Numbered from the stretch's first letter, positions 17,498 through 26,577 are shown. The stretch: DNA of 64,000 nucleotides from Paenibacillus humicus NBRC 102415 (GCF_004000905.1 NZ_BIMD01000023.1:17853-81852); one strand, 5' to 3'. Numbers and translations: made by a program. The notes: generated from the sequence alone by a model not told the origin.

Positions 17498-19417
17498 CTA
17501 TCTGGCGCTGTTTTTGAATTTGTCCGTAATTCGCTGCAGCCGCCCTTTCACCTGTTCGGGAAATGCCTGGAGCGGCTGAGCCGTCTTGCCCGCTTCCCGC
17601 AGCGCCTTGTCGATGTCGATCTGCCCGTAGCCGAAATAAGAATCCTTACCTTTGGCGCCGAGATCGATCGCCGTACGGCGCATGATATCCATCACCTGGA
17701 CGTTGGTCAGGTCGGGATTGCGCGAGCGGATCAGGGCCGCCAGAGCGGCCACATGGGGGCTCGCCATCGATGTTCCCGACAATGCCGCGTACTGGCTGCC
17801 GGGGTAAGTGCTTGCGATGCTGTCGCCTGGAGCGGCGACGTCGATGTAATCTCCAAAGTTGGAGAACGACGATTTCTGGCCCTTGGAGTCGGTCGAGGCG
17901 ACCGCGAATACTTCCGGGTAGGCGGCGGGATAGCCCGGCCGGTCCGTATTGTCGTTGCCGCTGGCCGCAATGAGGACGACGTCCCTGTCGTAGGCATATT
18001 TGATCGCGTCATGCAGGAACTCGGCGGATGCATAGTTGCCCAGGCTCATATTGATGACCTTGGCGCCATGGTCCGTCGCCCAGATGAGCCCTTGGGCAAC
18101 GGAATACGTGGAGCCGGCTCCGCTGCTGTCCAGCACCTTGACCGGCATGATCTTGTTGTACCACGTCAGCCCGGCTACGCCTTCCCCGTTGTTGACGGTG
18201 GCGGCGATGATGCCGGTGACATGGGTGCCATGACCGACATCGTCGTCGGGCTTCGATCCGCTCGTCACGATGTTGGTTCCCGGCTCCAGCTTGCCGGTCA
18301 AGTCGGGATGGTCGGCCTGGACGCCGGTATCCAGCACGGCGACCTTCACGGCATCGCTGCCCTTGGACAGGTTCCAGCCGAGCTCGGCTTCGATGGACGG
18401 CAGATTCCATTGATAGTCGGAATACAGCCTGTCGTTCGGAATGATCGGCTGGGCCGCCGTCTCGTCCACCAAGCCCCTCGCGCCGCTGCCGGCTTTATTT
18501 TCGAGGGGACGGTCGTTGGTTATATACAGGTAATGGGGCTCGACATAGACGGGATTCCATTTCTTGCGGAAATAGCCCATCATCTTCATGGCGTCCATGC
18601 TGCGGGATCGGAAGATGAACGTGCTGTTCATCTTGTTTTCGGACACGGCGCCGATGTCCCGCCGGATGCGCGCCAGCTCTCCCGGTCCGGGATGGCTGCG
18701 GAACCGGACAACAACTTCCTGCACATGATAATGGCTGGACGCGCCATTGTCCTCGCCCGTGCGGACGGTCATTTCACGGCCGGTTCCCGCATGGACCGAT
18801 TCGACTCTGTAATGGCCTTCGGCTGGATACGGCACGAGCCGCAGATTGCGCATTTGATGCCTCTGCACCTGGCCGACGATATCCTGCCGGATGATTCCGA
18901 GCACCCCTTCTCGGCCGCCGTAAGCCGGAATGCCAAGCACCATGTAGCGCTGGCCATCCGCTTCGACGATAGGGGACTGGTACCGGCTGCCGGCTTCGAC
19001 TCCTTTTTTCGCCGCCTGAATCGAAGCCTTCAGCCTGGCTTCGGCGGACTTGGGCATGCTGCCCGCGGAGATGGACGCCTTGTCTTTCTGCATCCACTCG
19101 AGCCGCAGCATCTGCGGATGCATGGCGATCAGCTTTTTCATGCCGCGCTCCTTGTCGGCGGACGGACGATCCGCAAGCGAGAACAGCTTGCCGATGTCCT
19201 TGGAGCATTGGGAGGCGCACAACTGCGAGGTGGCGTCCATATCGTGCTTGACGTCTGCTTCCTTGAGAAGATGTTCTTCCCGGGCCGAAAGGACTCGTGT
19301 TTTGGCCTGCTGCTGCTCATGATGCTTGGCGCCGGGAGATACGAACAACGGGCTGATCGGAATCAGAATGGCAAGGAAAGCGAGCGCCGCGAAGGCGCCG
19401 ATCCATTTTTTTCGCAT
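17498..19417 (-). CDS. Secreted subtilisin-like serine peptidase (S8 family)
   Basis: This 639-aa protein begins with a signal peptide (MRKKWIGAFAALAFLAILIP). A long N-terminal region of about 300 residues follows. Its last part (VQEVVVRFRSHPGPGELARI to PHYLYITNDR) looks like a fervidolysin/inhibitor-type prodomain. The catalytic domain has Asp near 361 (AVLDTGVQADHPDL), His near 395 (GHGTHVTGI) and Ser near 546 (GTSMASPHVAALAALI). It is expected to be an extracellular protease. It runs opposite to its neighbours and is monocistronic. A 724-aa open frame on the other strand is an artefact of GC-rich codon usage. Confidence 0.93.
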   Translation of the reverse strand: MRKKWIGAFAALAFLAILIPISPLFVSPGAKHHEQQQAKTRVLSAREEHLLKEADVKHDMDATSQLCASQCSKDIGKLFSLADRPSADKERGMKKLIAMHPQMLRLEWMQKDKASISAGSMPKSAEARLKASIQAAKKGVEAGSRYQSPIVEADGQRYMVLGIPAYGGREGVLGIIRQDIVGQVQRHQMRNLRLVPYPAEGHYRVESVHAGTGREMTVRTGEDNGASSHYHVQEVVVRFRSHPGPGELARIRRDIGAVSENKMNSTFIFRSRSMDAMKMMGYFRKKWNPVYVEPHYLYITNDRPLENKAGSGARGLVDETAAQPIIPNDRLYSDYQWNLPSIEAELGWNLSKGSDAVKVAVLDTGVQADHPDLTGKLEPGTNIVTSGSKPDDDVGHGTHVTGIIAATVNNGEGVAGLTWYNKIMPVKVLDSSGAGSTYSVAQGLIWATDHGAKVINMSLGNYASAEFLHDAIKYAYDRDVVLIAASGNDNTDRPGYPAAYPEVFAVASTDSKGQKSSFSNFGDYIDVAAPGDSIASTYPGSQYAALSGTSMASPHVAALAALIRSRNPDLTNVQVMDIMRRTAIDLGAKGKDSYFGYGQIDIDKALREAGKTAQPLQAFPEQVKGRLQRITDKFKNSAR

Positions 19418-19629
19418 AGCTTCAGAAAACCTCCCGAAAGCATAAGTAACTGGACGAGCGTGCTCCTTTAGAGTTGGGAAGGAAGCCCGGAATTATGCGC
19501 TTCGGCTTCGGCTGCGGGTGCAGGACGATGCAGGAACATGTCCCAAATACCTACAAATCGCCGCTGTTCTGTGATAGGATAAACGTGACCATCAAAGTCT
19601 TGCTGGATCGATGAAAGGGGAACATCACA

Positions 19630-20130
19630 ATGCCATCTGCCAACGTCAAAGCGTTAAGCGAATCCACGCGCGGCAAGCTCAAAGAAGCCGTATCCTTGCT
19701 GGAGCCATTCCTGAACCAGCATGCACTCCCGCAGCTGGAGGCGCCGGATGCAGGCGGCGAGGAGCAGACCTTCTACAAAGGGCTGCTGTCGGATCTGCGC
19801 CATCTTCTGGTCTATTCCGAAGTGGCTTACGAGAAGCTTGGCGTCACGCTGCGCCGCCCGACCTTTGACAATGACTATGCGGAGAGATTGCTGTATGAGG
19901 TTTACCATCATAGCGTGAACGCGTTCTTCTATCCGAAGAACGAGGGGTATTCCGAGGATGGAAGATATGCCTATACGGGCCAGGATGCGATCCGCTTCCG
20001 CCACAAGCCCGTGCGCGCGGCGCGCGACATCGTGCTCGGCGTATCCAAGATTTACGAAGAGCTGCGCGACGACCTTGCCTATTATGAAAATGACTACATG
20101 ACCCAGCGCAGGATGCAAGGTCAGAAATAG
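19630..20130 (+). CDS. YpuI/DUF3907 family protein
   Basis: This 166-aa soluble protein has a helical N terminus and a conserved-looking core (YERLLYEVYHHSVNAFFYPKNEGY-like, with EDGRYAYTGQDAIRFRHKPV). I recognise this as the YpuI/DUF3907 family of Bacillales from the Tyr-rich core, with moderate certainty; function is unknown. The start ATG at 19630 follows GAAAGGGGAACATCACA. It stands before two small genes on the same strand with short gaps and may be co-expressed with them. Confidence 0.65.
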   Translation: MPSANVKALSESTRGKLKEAVSLLEPFLNQHALPQLEAPDAGGEEQTFYKGLLSDLRHLLVYSEVAYEKLGVTLRRPTFDNDYAERLLYEVYHHSVNAFFYPKNEGYSEDGRYAYTGQDAIRFRHKPVRAARDIVLGVSKIYEELRDDLAYYENDYMTQRRMQGQK

Positions 20131-20184
20131 GAAAGCATACGTCGGGCCCGCCGCGGGAATTCTTTGTAGCGGAGGTGATCGACT

Positions 20185-20400
20185 ATGCCAAAAGGCGTAG
20201 CTTGCAGCGTATCGAACTGTGCGTTTTGGGGACAAGGCAACCAATGTGGCGCCGATGCCATCAACATCGAGATCGACCAGCATGCCCATGCGGATTTGAC
20301 GGCCGAATTCGCCGATGAGGATCTTGGCGTCAACCACCAGGATTCAGCCAAGGAATCCTCCGCCACCTGCTGCCATACGTTCAAGCCGAAGGAAGGCTGA
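20185..20400 (+). CDS. DUF1540 small Cys-containing protein
   Basis: This 71-aa protein begins MPKGVACSVSNCAFWGQGNQC. The spacing C-x4-C-x8-C, followed by AINIEID and later by a CC near residue 62, fits DUF1540, a small metal-binding-like domain common in spore formers. GGAGGTGATC lies just upstream of the ATG, a perfect anti-SD match. It is 6 bases before the next gene, suggesting an operon. Function is unknown. Confidence 0.8.
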   Translation: MPKGVACSVSNCAFWGQGNQCGADAINIEIDQHAHADLTAEFADEDLGVNHQDSAKESSATCCHTFKPKEG

Positions 20401-20406
20401 GGGCTT

Positions 20407-20796
20407 ATGTCCGATCCATCGAGGCGCCGTCACGGAATTCGGAAGAAGCGGCATGAGGATTGGATCGCCCGCTCGCGCGAGCAATTCGGCGATGTGGAAA
20501 CGGCTGCCGAAATCGCGCCGGCCCCGCATTCCGAATCCAGCGGCAGCCAAAGGCGCATCGAATCGCTGAAGCGCGAAGTCGTCTCGGCCGGCCGCTCGCT
20601 CGGCTGGACCGCACTCGTATTCGCCGTGCTATCCTGGCTGATCTGGCCGGCATTTATGGGAATTACGGCGGCCGTATTCGGTTATTTCGCCTTTTTCCAA
20701 GGCAGCCGGATGCTCGGCGGCATCGCGATGGCGATGGGCGGGCTGGCCGCCGCCGTTTATTTGATCTTACTGCCCTTATATTTGATGCTCGGCTGA
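20407..20796 (+). CDS. Small membrane protein, uncharacterised
   Basis: This 129-aa protein has a strongly basic N terminus (MSDPSRRRHGIRKKRHEDW), a hydrophilic linker to about residue 60, then three closely spaced hydrophobic segments (SLGWTALVFAVLSWLIWPAF, ITAAVFGYFAFF, and a GGLAAAVYLILLPLYLMLG end). I do not recognise the family. A clear terminator follows 6 bases after the stop, so it is the last gene of the ypuI-DUF1540 group. Confidence 0.65.
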   Translation: MSDPSRRRHGIRKKRHEDWIARSREQFGDVETAAEIAPAPHSESSGSQRRIESLKREVVSAGRSLGWTALVFAVLSWLIWPAFMGITAAVFGYFAFFQGSRMLGGIAMAMGGLAAAVYLILLPLYLMLG

Positions 20797-20802
20797 TTGC
20801 AG

Positions 20803-20831
20803 CCCGTCCTTTTTCCGAGGACGGGTTTTTT
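20803..20831 (+). terminator. Rho-independent terminator
   Basis: CCCGTCCT (20803-20810) pairs with AGGACGGG (20818-20825), followed by six T. Confidence 0.9.
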
Positions 20832-20952
20832 CGATCCGGCAGCGACCGAGACGCGACCGGTTGCGGCTAGCAGCTTAATCTTTGACCAGGCATTCATTTT
20901 GACTGGCGATAAACCGATATACATTTCATGACAATGGCTAGAGAGGAATGAC

Positions 20953-21663
20953 ATGATGTCCATCGACCCCCGCATCCTCACGACTTTGCTTAAACTGCAG
21001 CTGTCGCCGAGCCTGAGCCAGCTCACCGGCTCTTCCGCCTCCGGCACTTCGGCTGTCGGACAAACCTCGTTCGACCAGCTGCTGTCCCAGCTTTCGGCAT
21101 CGGACCAGAGCGCATGGGCTGGCGAGGAAAACGACGATTCCTACGGCTATGGCATTCCGGCCTCGCTGCAGCTGCTGCAGACGGGCTTGCCCGGAGGCTT
21201 GGACTCGATGAGCCCGGCTGTCTCGGGATCAGCGGCGGACGGCTCCGCAGCGCCTTACGAAAGCATGATCCAATCTGCCGCAGCCCGCTACGGAGTATCC
21301 GAGTCGTTGATCAAGGCGGTGATCGGAGCGGAATCCTCCTTCAACCCGAGCGCCGAATCGTCCGCCGGGGCCAAAGGGCTCATGCAGCTGATGGACGGGA
21401 CGGCAAGCGGGCTTGGCGTGACCGATCCGTTCGATCCGGCTCAAAATATCGACGGCGGCTCGAAATACTTGTCGTATCTGCTGCGCAAGTACGACGGCAG
21501 CGCGGCAACCGCGCTCGCAGCCTACAATGCAGGACCCGGAAAGCTTGACCGCCTCGGCATTTCCGATGAATCGTCCTTGAGCGCCCTTTTCTCCACCTTG
21601 CCGGCCGAAACCCAGCGTTATGTGGCCAAAGTGCTGGAGAAGGAAAGCTCGCTCCGCTTGTAA
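20953..21663 (+). CDS. Lytic transglycosylase (SLT domain)
   Basis: This 236-aa protein has a Ser-rich N-terminal half and a C-terminal SLT goose-lysozyme-like domain: YESMIQSAAARYGVSESLIKAV, catalytic Glu near 127 in GAESSFNPSA, GAKGLMQLM, and ALAAYNAGPGKL. It should cleave peptidoglycan glycan strands to 1,6-anhydro products. No signal peptide is obvious, as in B. subtilis YjbJ, so export is uncertain. Two adjacent ATGs (20953, 20956) are possible after GAGAGGAATGAC. It is monocistronic between two terminators. Confidence 0.9.
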   Translation: MMSIDPRILTTLLKLQLSPSLSQLTGSSASGTSAVGQTSFDQLLSQLSASDQSAWAGEENDDSYGYGIPASLQLLQTGLPGGLDSMSPAVSGSAADGSAAPYESMIQSAAARYGVSESLIKAVIGAESSFNPSAESSAGAKGLMQLMDGTASGLGVTDPFDPAQNIDGGSKYLSYLLRKYDGSAATALAAYNAGPGKLDRLGISDESSLSALFSTLPAETQRYVAKVLEKESSLRL

Positions 21664-21736
21664 CGCTACCTGTTTTGCGATACGATAGTGGGTGCCTGTT
21701 CAACATTCGGACATGTACCATGACCGCTGCTCCGAA

Positions 21737-21788
21737 GCTGTCCCGATCCGATCGGGGACAGCCGGCCAGGCGGTTTTTTTATTTTTTT
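21737..21788 (+). terminator. Terminator after the transglycosylase gene
   Basis: GCTGTCCCGAT (21737-21747) pairs with ATCGGGGACAGC (21751-21762) with one bulge, then a short GC spacer and two T-runs (TTTTTTT and TTTTTTT separated by A). It ends 22 bases before the next start. Confidence 0.65.
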
Positions 21789-21810
21789 GCCAAAAGGAGT
21801 CTTGGACTAA

Positions 21811-22992
21811 ATGAACCCGGAAAAGGCTTGGCTTTACTTTGACCATTGCGCTTCGACGCCTCCTCATCCGGATGTCGTGCGGACGCTGGCAGAGGTCATG
21901 CAGCGGCATTACGGCAATCCGTCCTCTCTGCATCGCGCAGGCTTGGATGCGGACCGTCTCATCCGCCAGGCGAGAGAGCTGCTCGGCAAGCTGTTCGAGG
22001 TGGAAGCGGACGAGTGGATCTTCACTTCCGGAGGCACGGAGAGCAACCAGCTGGCCATCAAGGGCGCGGCGAGAGCGAATCGTTCCAAAGGCAGCCATTT
22101 GATCACCTCCGTCACGGAGCACGCCTCGGTGCTGGAGGCGTTCCTCCAGCTGGAGAGGGAAGGCTTCGAGGTCACCTATCTGCCCGTGGATTCCATAGGC
22201 CGGATCAGCGTGGAGCAGCTCCGCGATGCCATGAAGCCGGGCACGATTCTGGTCAGCCTGATGCAGGTCAACAACGAGACGGGAGCCGTGCAGCCGATTG
22301 CGGAAGCGGGGAGCCTGCTGCGGGGCTGTCCCGACACCCTCTTCCATGTCGACGGCGTCCAGAGCATCGGCAAGCTGCCCGTACGGCTGAGGGAGTGGGG
22401 GATCGATCTGTTCAGCGGTTCGGCCCATAAGCTTCGCGGTCCGAAGGGCAGCGGATTCCTGTACGTCCGTGGAGGCGTAAGGCTGGAGCCGCTGCTTGGA
22501 GGGGGCGAGCAGGAGAGCGGCTTCCGGCCCGGTACGCAGAACGTGCCGGGCATCGTTGCTTCCGCCAAGGCGGTCCGCCTGTCCATGGAATCCAGGGAAG
22601 AGCGCGCGCGCAAGCTGGGCGGACTGAGAAGCCGCCTATTGGACCGCATTGCCCTGCTGCCGGAGCTTGAAGTGAACGGGGATTCCGCACCGGATTCGCC
22701 TTATCAGGCGCCGCATGTGCTCAACTTCTCCTATGCCGGCATGAAGCCTGAAGTGCTCGTCCATGCACTGGAGGAGGCGGGCATGCTCGTCTCGACCAAA
22801 TCTGCCTGCTCCTCCAAGGACGACAAGCCGAGCGGCGTGCTGCTGGCGATGGGCTATCCAAGGCACAGGGCGGCAGCGGGAATCCGTGTGAGCTTCGGGG
22901 ACGAGCACGGGCCGGAGGATATCGACCGGCTGGCGGACGCCCTGGCCGAAGCGGTCCGCCGGCTGAAGCCCCTTGAAAGGAATGGGAGATAA
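21811..22992 (+). CDS. Cysteine desulfurase (NifS/IscS family) paired with ThiI
   Basis: This 393-aa class-V aminotransferase-fold PLP enzyme contains YFDHCASTPPHPDV at the N terminus, GGTESNQLAIKG for PLP phosphate binding, HVDGVQSIGKL, the PLP lysine near K207 in SGSAHKLRGPKG, and the sulfur-carrying cysteine near C333 in STKSACSS. It transfers sulfur from cysteine. It sits directly before thiI with no spacing, as nifZ does in B. subtilis, so the likely job is supplying sulfur for 4-thiouridine in tRNA. AAAAGGAG precedes the ATG by 12 bases. Confidence 0.93.
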   Translation: MNPEKAWLYFDHCASTPPHPDVVRTLAEVMQRHYGNPSSLHRAGLDADRLIRQARELLGKLFEVEADEWIFTSGGTESNQLAIKGAARANRSKGSHLITSVTEHASVLEAFLQLEREGFEVTYLPVDSIGRISVEQLRDAMKPGTILVSLMQVNNETGAVQPIAEAGSLLRGCPDTLFHVDGVQSIGKLPVRLREWGIDLFSGSAHKLRGPKGSGFLYVRGGVRLEPLLGGGEQESGFRPGTQNVPGIVASAKAVRLSMESREERARKLGGLRSRLLDRIALLPELEVNGDSAPDSPYQAPHVLNFSYAGMKPEVLVHALEEAGMLVSTKSACSSKDDKPSGVLLAMGYPRHRAAAGIRVSFGDEHGPEDIDRLADALAEAVRRLKPLERNGR

Positions 22993-24228
22993 ATGATTTA
23001 TGACTTCATAACCGTCCGGTTCGGCGAGATTACGCTGAAGGGCCGCAATCGGGGAAGGTTCGAGCAGCAGCTGCTGCGGCATGTTCAAGATGCGCTCGGG
23101 CATATGCCCGAACTTGAGTTCAACAAAACGTACGGACGAATCTATATCAAGCTGAACGGGGCTTCGTACAAAGAAGCTGCCGCCGGACTGGGCAAGGTGT
23201 TCGGCATCCATTCCTTCAGCCCGGTGAAGAGGACCGAGTCGGATGCCGACTCGATCCGGGAGACGGCGCTGGAAGTATGGAAATCGCTGCCGAAGGAGCC
23301 TGCGACCTTCAAGGTGTCCACCAAAAGAGGATGGAAAGGCTTTCCGCATCCGTCCTATGACATGAACCATATCGTCGGCTCAGCCATACTGCGGGCTTAC
23401 CCCGGCCTCGCCGTGGACGTGCATCGTCCCGAGACGGAGCTGCGGGTCGACATTCAGCCGGAAGGAACGTACCTTTATTGCGCGAGCGAGCCTGGCGCAG
23501 GAGGATTTCCGTACGGAACGAACGGGAAAGCGATGCTGCTGCTGTCGGGCGGAATCGACAGTCCCGTCGCCGCTTGGTCCGCCATGCGCAAAGGGCTGGA
23601 GCTGGAGGCGGTGCACTTCCACAGCTATCCGTTCACGAGCGAGCAGTCGACGGACAAGGTCATCGAGCTTGCGCGCTGGCTGTCGGTGTATGCCGGCAAG
23701 CCGCTGAAGCTCCATCTCGTTTCGTTCACGGATATCCAGACCCGCTTTACGCAGACGGGCCAGGAGCACTTGACCATTACGCTCATGAGACGCTCGATGC
23801 TCGCCATCGCGGAGCTGCTGGCGGAGAAGCATGGAGCGGGAGCCGTCGTGACAGGCGACAGCCTCGGACAAGTGGCGAGCCAGACGCTCGGAAGCATGAA
23901 CGTCATCGGCCGCACGCTGTCGCTGCCGCTGCTGAGGCCGCTCGTCATGATGGACAAGCAGGAAATCATCGACAAGGCCGTACAGATCGGCACGTACGAG
24001 ACTTCCATTCTTCCGTTCGAGGACTGCTGCACGCTGTTCGTGCCGAAATCCCCGAGCACGAATCCCAATCTGCGCGTGGTGGAGCGCACCGAGCAGTCGA
24101 TCGAGGGGCTGGGGGACATGGTGAGGCTCGCTGCGGAGAATACGGAGACGATCGTCCTGAGCCGAGGCGAAATCATCAAGCGCAAATCTGCGGTCTTGCA
24201 GGAATCCGAGGACCGGGATTGGTTCTAG
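22993..24228 (+). CDS. thiI: tRNA 4-thiouridine synthase ThiI
   Basis: This 411-aa protein has the N-terminal ferredoxin-like and THUMP domains (ITVRFGEITLKGRNRGRFE, YGRIYIKLNG, FKVSTKRGWKGFPHPSYDMN). The PP-loop ATPase domain has LLSGGIDSPVAAW near residue 183. It ends shortly after FEDCCTLFVPKSPSTNPNLR, so it is the short form without the C-terminal rhodanese domain of E. coli ThiI; sulfur probably comes directly from the upstream desulfurase. The ATG follows the preceding stop immediately, with GGAATGGGAG as ribosome site. Confidence 0.96.
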   Translation: MIYDFITVRFGEITLKGRNRGRFEQQLLRHVQDALGHMPELEFNKTYGRIYIKLNGASYKEAAAGLGKVFGIHSFSPVKRTESDADSIRETALEVWKSLPKEPATFKVSTKRGWKGFPHPSYDMNHIVGSAILRAYPGLAVDVHRPETELRVDIQPEGTYLYCASEPGAGGFPYGTNGKAMLLLSGGIDSPVAAWSAMRKGLELEAVHFHSYPFTSEQSTDKVIELARWLSVYAGKPLKLHLVSFTDIQTRFTQTGQEHLTITLMRRSMLAIAELLAEKHGAGAVVTGDSLGQVASQTLGSMNVIGRTLSLPLLRPLVMMDKQEIIDKAVQIGTYETSILPFEDCCTLFVPKSPSTNPNLRVVERTEQSIEGLGDMVRLAAENTETIVLSRGEIIKRKSAVLQESEDRDWF

Positions 24229-24242
24229 GACCGGCCTCAACT

Positions 24243-24276
24243 AAAAAAAGCCCGCCGGCATATTTCCGGCAGGCTC
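24243..24276 (-). terminator. Terminator of the minus-strand terC gene
   Basis: On the minus strand, AGCCTGCCGG and CCGGCGGGCT (24249-24275 on +) pair around a 6-base loop and are followed by seven T (the A-run at 24243-24249). It lies between convergent thiI and terC, and can also fold on the + strand but without a T-run. Confidence 0.85.
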
Positions 24277-24285
24277 CGGGAGACT

Positions 24286-24978
24286 CTAATGGGTCTCCCT
24301 TTCTTTTTGCTGCGAATTCATTTTGTTCTTCCGCATCCAGTTGGTCAGCAAGCCTGCTCCAAGGATGAGGGCGATGACGATGAGGATGAACACCCATTCC
24401 GGCATCGGACGGCCGTCGAACAGGTGGGCGACCTTCGGCTCTCCGGCAATCATATGTCCGGCCGTATAGCCAAGAACGGCTGCGCCGACGTACAGAATCC
24501 AAGGGAGCTTCTCGATCAGCTTGATGAACACCGTGCTGCCCCATACGACGATCGGGATGCTGATAAGAAGGCCGACGATGACGAGCCAGATGTTGCCATG
24601 CGAAGCGCCTGCAACGGCGAGCACGTTGTCGATGCCCATGGCTGCGTCCGCGACGACGATTGTTCCGATCGCGGCGCCGAGCGTGCCCCCCGCCTTGATA
24701 TTGTCATGGCTGCTGTCCTCTTGCACCAGCAGCTTATAAGCAATCCAGATCAGCAGGAGACCGCCGGCAAGATGGAGCCACGGAACATCAAGGAGATAAA
24801 CGACGAGCACCGTCGCGACCATGCGGATGGCGATCGCGCCGAACGTTCCCCAGATGACCGCTTTTTTCTGCTGTTCCTTGGGCAGGTTGCGGGCCGCGAG
24901 GGCGATGACGATCGCGTTGTCTCCGGCAAGCATAAGATCGATGAAAATGATGGTCAGCAGAGGCCCTAACCAGTCCAT
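24286..24978 (-). CDS. TerC family integral membrane protein (YjbE-like)
   Basis: This 230-aa protein has seven or so membrane segments and the TerC signatures near the start: FIDLMLAGDNAIVIALAARNLP, and later DAAMGIDNVLAVAGAS. Acidic residues inside these membrane segments are thought to bind metal. TerC relatives in Bacillus work in manganese export and metal loading of exoenzymes. The substrate here is inferred only. GAAGGAGGAGC lies a few bases before the ATG. It is divergently oriented from a paralogue at 25256; the 277-bp space between shows no clear yybP-ykoY manganese riboswitch. Confidence 0.9.
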   Translation of the reverse strand: MDWLGPLLTIIFIDLMLAGDNAIVIALAARNLPKEQQKKAVIWGTFGAIAIRMVATVLVVYLLDVPWLHLAGGLLLIWIAYKLLVQEDSSHDNIKAGGTLGAAIGTIVVADAAMGIDNVLAVAGASHGNIWLVIVGLLISIPIVVWGSTVFIKLIEKLPWILYVGAAVLGYTAGHMIAGEPKVAHLFDGRPMPEWVFILIVIALILGAGLLTNWMRKNKMNSQQKERETH

Positions 24979-25255
24979 ACAAGCTCCTCCTTCAAGTTCT
25001 CTTCGTTAAACCTCATAAGTACCTACCCTTATACGGGGGCGTTCGGACAATGGATTCATTTTTTTTAGCAGTCAGAATTTATTTCGTGCCGATGGAATTC
25101 CGCATCTTCGCTTGCACCCCGGAATTCCGGCACCGCCGTTAGGAGCCAAAGAAGCAGGAATCGGAGCGGCGGGCGCGCGCAGCGGGAAGAAGGAAGGCCG
25201 CCTGCATATTTCCGCAAGCTTGGACATACCTCTGAAATAGAAAGGGGATGTACGG

Positions 25256-25930
25256 GTGGACAATCTCTGGATTTTTTTGCAAATCATCATGATCAACATT
25301 CTGCTCAGCGGGGACAATGCCGTCGTCATTGCGATGGCCAGCCGCCAGCTGCCCTCGCAGCAGCGCGAGCGCGCCGTATGGTGGGGATCCTTCGCCGCTG
25401 TCGGGCTGAGATGCCTGCTGACGCTCGCCGCCATCTCTCTGCTGCAGCTCCCTTACCTGCAGGCCGCAGGCTCCGTGCTGCTGGTATGGATCGCCGTCAA
25501 GCTGCTGCATGACGCCGAAGCGGGAAGGCGTCCCGGCACTTCCGGAGCGAGGCCGGCTGTCGCCGCAACCTTGGCCGGCGCCGTATGGACGATCGTCACG
25601 GCGGATTTCATCATGAGCCTCGACAATGTGCTTGCCGTTGCCGCCGTGGCGGACGGCGAACCCGTACTTATGATGCTCGGAATCGTCCTCAGCATACCGA
25701 TGATCATCTGGGGCAGCCATGTGCTGGGCAAGCTTCTGGCCCGCTACCCGTCGCTCGTCTACGCAGGCTCCGGCCTGCTCGGATACGCAGCCGGCGAAAT
25801 GCTCGTCTCCGATCCCGGCCTGCATGCCGTCTTCGCACGGATTCCGCTCGCCCATGCCGCTATCCCGGTGCTGTTCATTCCGCTCGTCATCGTGCTCGGC
25901 ATCGCGACGATGAAGAAAAACCGGCCATGA
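25256..25930 (+). CDS. TerC family integral membrane protein, second copy
   Basis: This 224-aa paralogue of the divergent neighbour contains the two TerC motifs: IMINILLSGDNAVVIAMASRQLP at the N terminus and ADFIMSLDNVLAVAAVADG mid-protein, with about seven membrane segments. The two copies have clearly diverged. The chosen start is GTG at 25256, 11 bases after AAAGGGG, giving MDNLWIFLQII, which aligns with the other copy. A role in metal transport is inferred from the family. Confidence 0.88.
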   Translation: MDNLWIFLQIIMINILLSGDNAVVIAMASRQLPSQQRERAVWWGSFAAVGLRCLLTLAAISLLQLPYLQAAGSVLLVWIAVKLLHDAEAGRRPGTSGARPAVAATLAGAVWTIVTADFIMSLDNVLAVAAVADGEPVLMMLGIVLSIPMIIWGSHVLGKLLARYPSLVYAGSGLLGYAAGEMLVSDPGLHAVFARIPLAHAAIPVLFIPLVIVLGIATMKKNRP

Positions 25931-25949
25931 CTTTCCGCCGCTTGCGGCG

Positions 25950-25976
25950 ACCCGAAGCCCGCTTCGGGTTTATTTC
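25950..25976 (+). terminator. Terminator after the + strand terC gene
   Basis: ACCCGAAGC (25950-25958) pairs with GCTTCGGGT (25961-25969), followed by TTATTTCATTT. Confidence 0.7.
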
Positions 25977-26094
25977 ATTTCCCTGCTTGTTCCTGCTGGT
26001 ATTTTTATTGCACTTCCTATAGAATAAGAAAGATATGAGCTGTCGTCTTCTGCCGTTGCTTCGGCAGGCGTTATGGGAAACGGGGGGATAGAAA

Positions 26095-26577
26095 TTGATT
26101 CGCAATCAATATTCCGCCGGAATTGTTATCCTGCTGGCAGGGATTTTCATTCTTCTGGGCAGATTGGGAGTTTTCAGCTTTATCGGTTCGGTTTTTTGGC
26201 CGCTCTTCGTGCTGATTCCGGGCGTTCTGCTGCATGTGCTCTACTTTGGCCGGCTGATTCCTGCGGCAGCGCTGGTTCCGGGCGGTATGTTGTCCGTATA
26301 TGCACTGGTGTTCCTGTTTAGCAACTGGTTCGGATGGGGGTACATGAAATTTCTGTGGCCTTTCTTCATTCTTGGACTGGCCGTCGGGCTGTATGAATAC
26401 TACATGTTCGACTCTTCCCACCCAAAAAGCGCCTATTCGATCGCCTTGATCCTGGGCATCGTATGGGCGGCCTGCATGGCTTTCGTACTGCTTTGGAGCT
26501 GGGGTATTTACCTCATCGCCATCGTGCTTGTCGCTGTCGGCGGCTGGATGATGATGAGCAAGCGTGTCCGCTGGTAA
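26095..26577 (+). CDS. LiaI/LiaF-like small membrane protein
   Basis: This 160-aa protein is nearly all hydrophobic, with about six segments. It starts [21 protein letters not shown], a pattern typical of the LiaI/LiaF N-terminal transmembrane region. The ligand-binding LiaF C-terminal domain is absent. The probable start is TTG at 26095, 3 to 9 bases after a GGGGGGATAG tract; no in-frame ATG exists at the N terminus. It ends 52 bases before typA. Function is unknown; an envelope-stress role would only be inferred by analogy. Confidence 0.65.
   Translation: MIRNQYSAGIVILLAGIFILLGRLGVFSFIGSVFWPLFVLIPGVLLHVLYFGRLIPAAALVPGGMLSVYALVFLFSNWFGWGYMKFLWPFFILGLAVGLYEYYMFDSSHPKSAYSIALILGIVWAACMAFVLLWSWGIYLIAIVLVAVGGWMMMSKRVRW

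Noticed and set aside
17297..19471. 724-codon open frame on the + strand opposite the subtilase gene
   Set aside because: The minus strand carries an unmistakable S8 protease with all catalytic motifs. The opposite frame has low-complexity, His/Arg/Asp-rich text typical of antisense to GC-rich genes, and it starts inside rnpB.
24979..25255. Possible yybP-ykoY manganese riboswitch between the terC genes
   Set aside because: TerC genes often have one, but I could not find the conserved paired elements in either orientation.
25020..25255. IS or prophage remnant suspected in the mixed region at 17.5-35.7 kb
   Set aside because: No transposase, integrase, terminal inverted repeats or composition shift could be seen; all genes there are typical Bacillales families.
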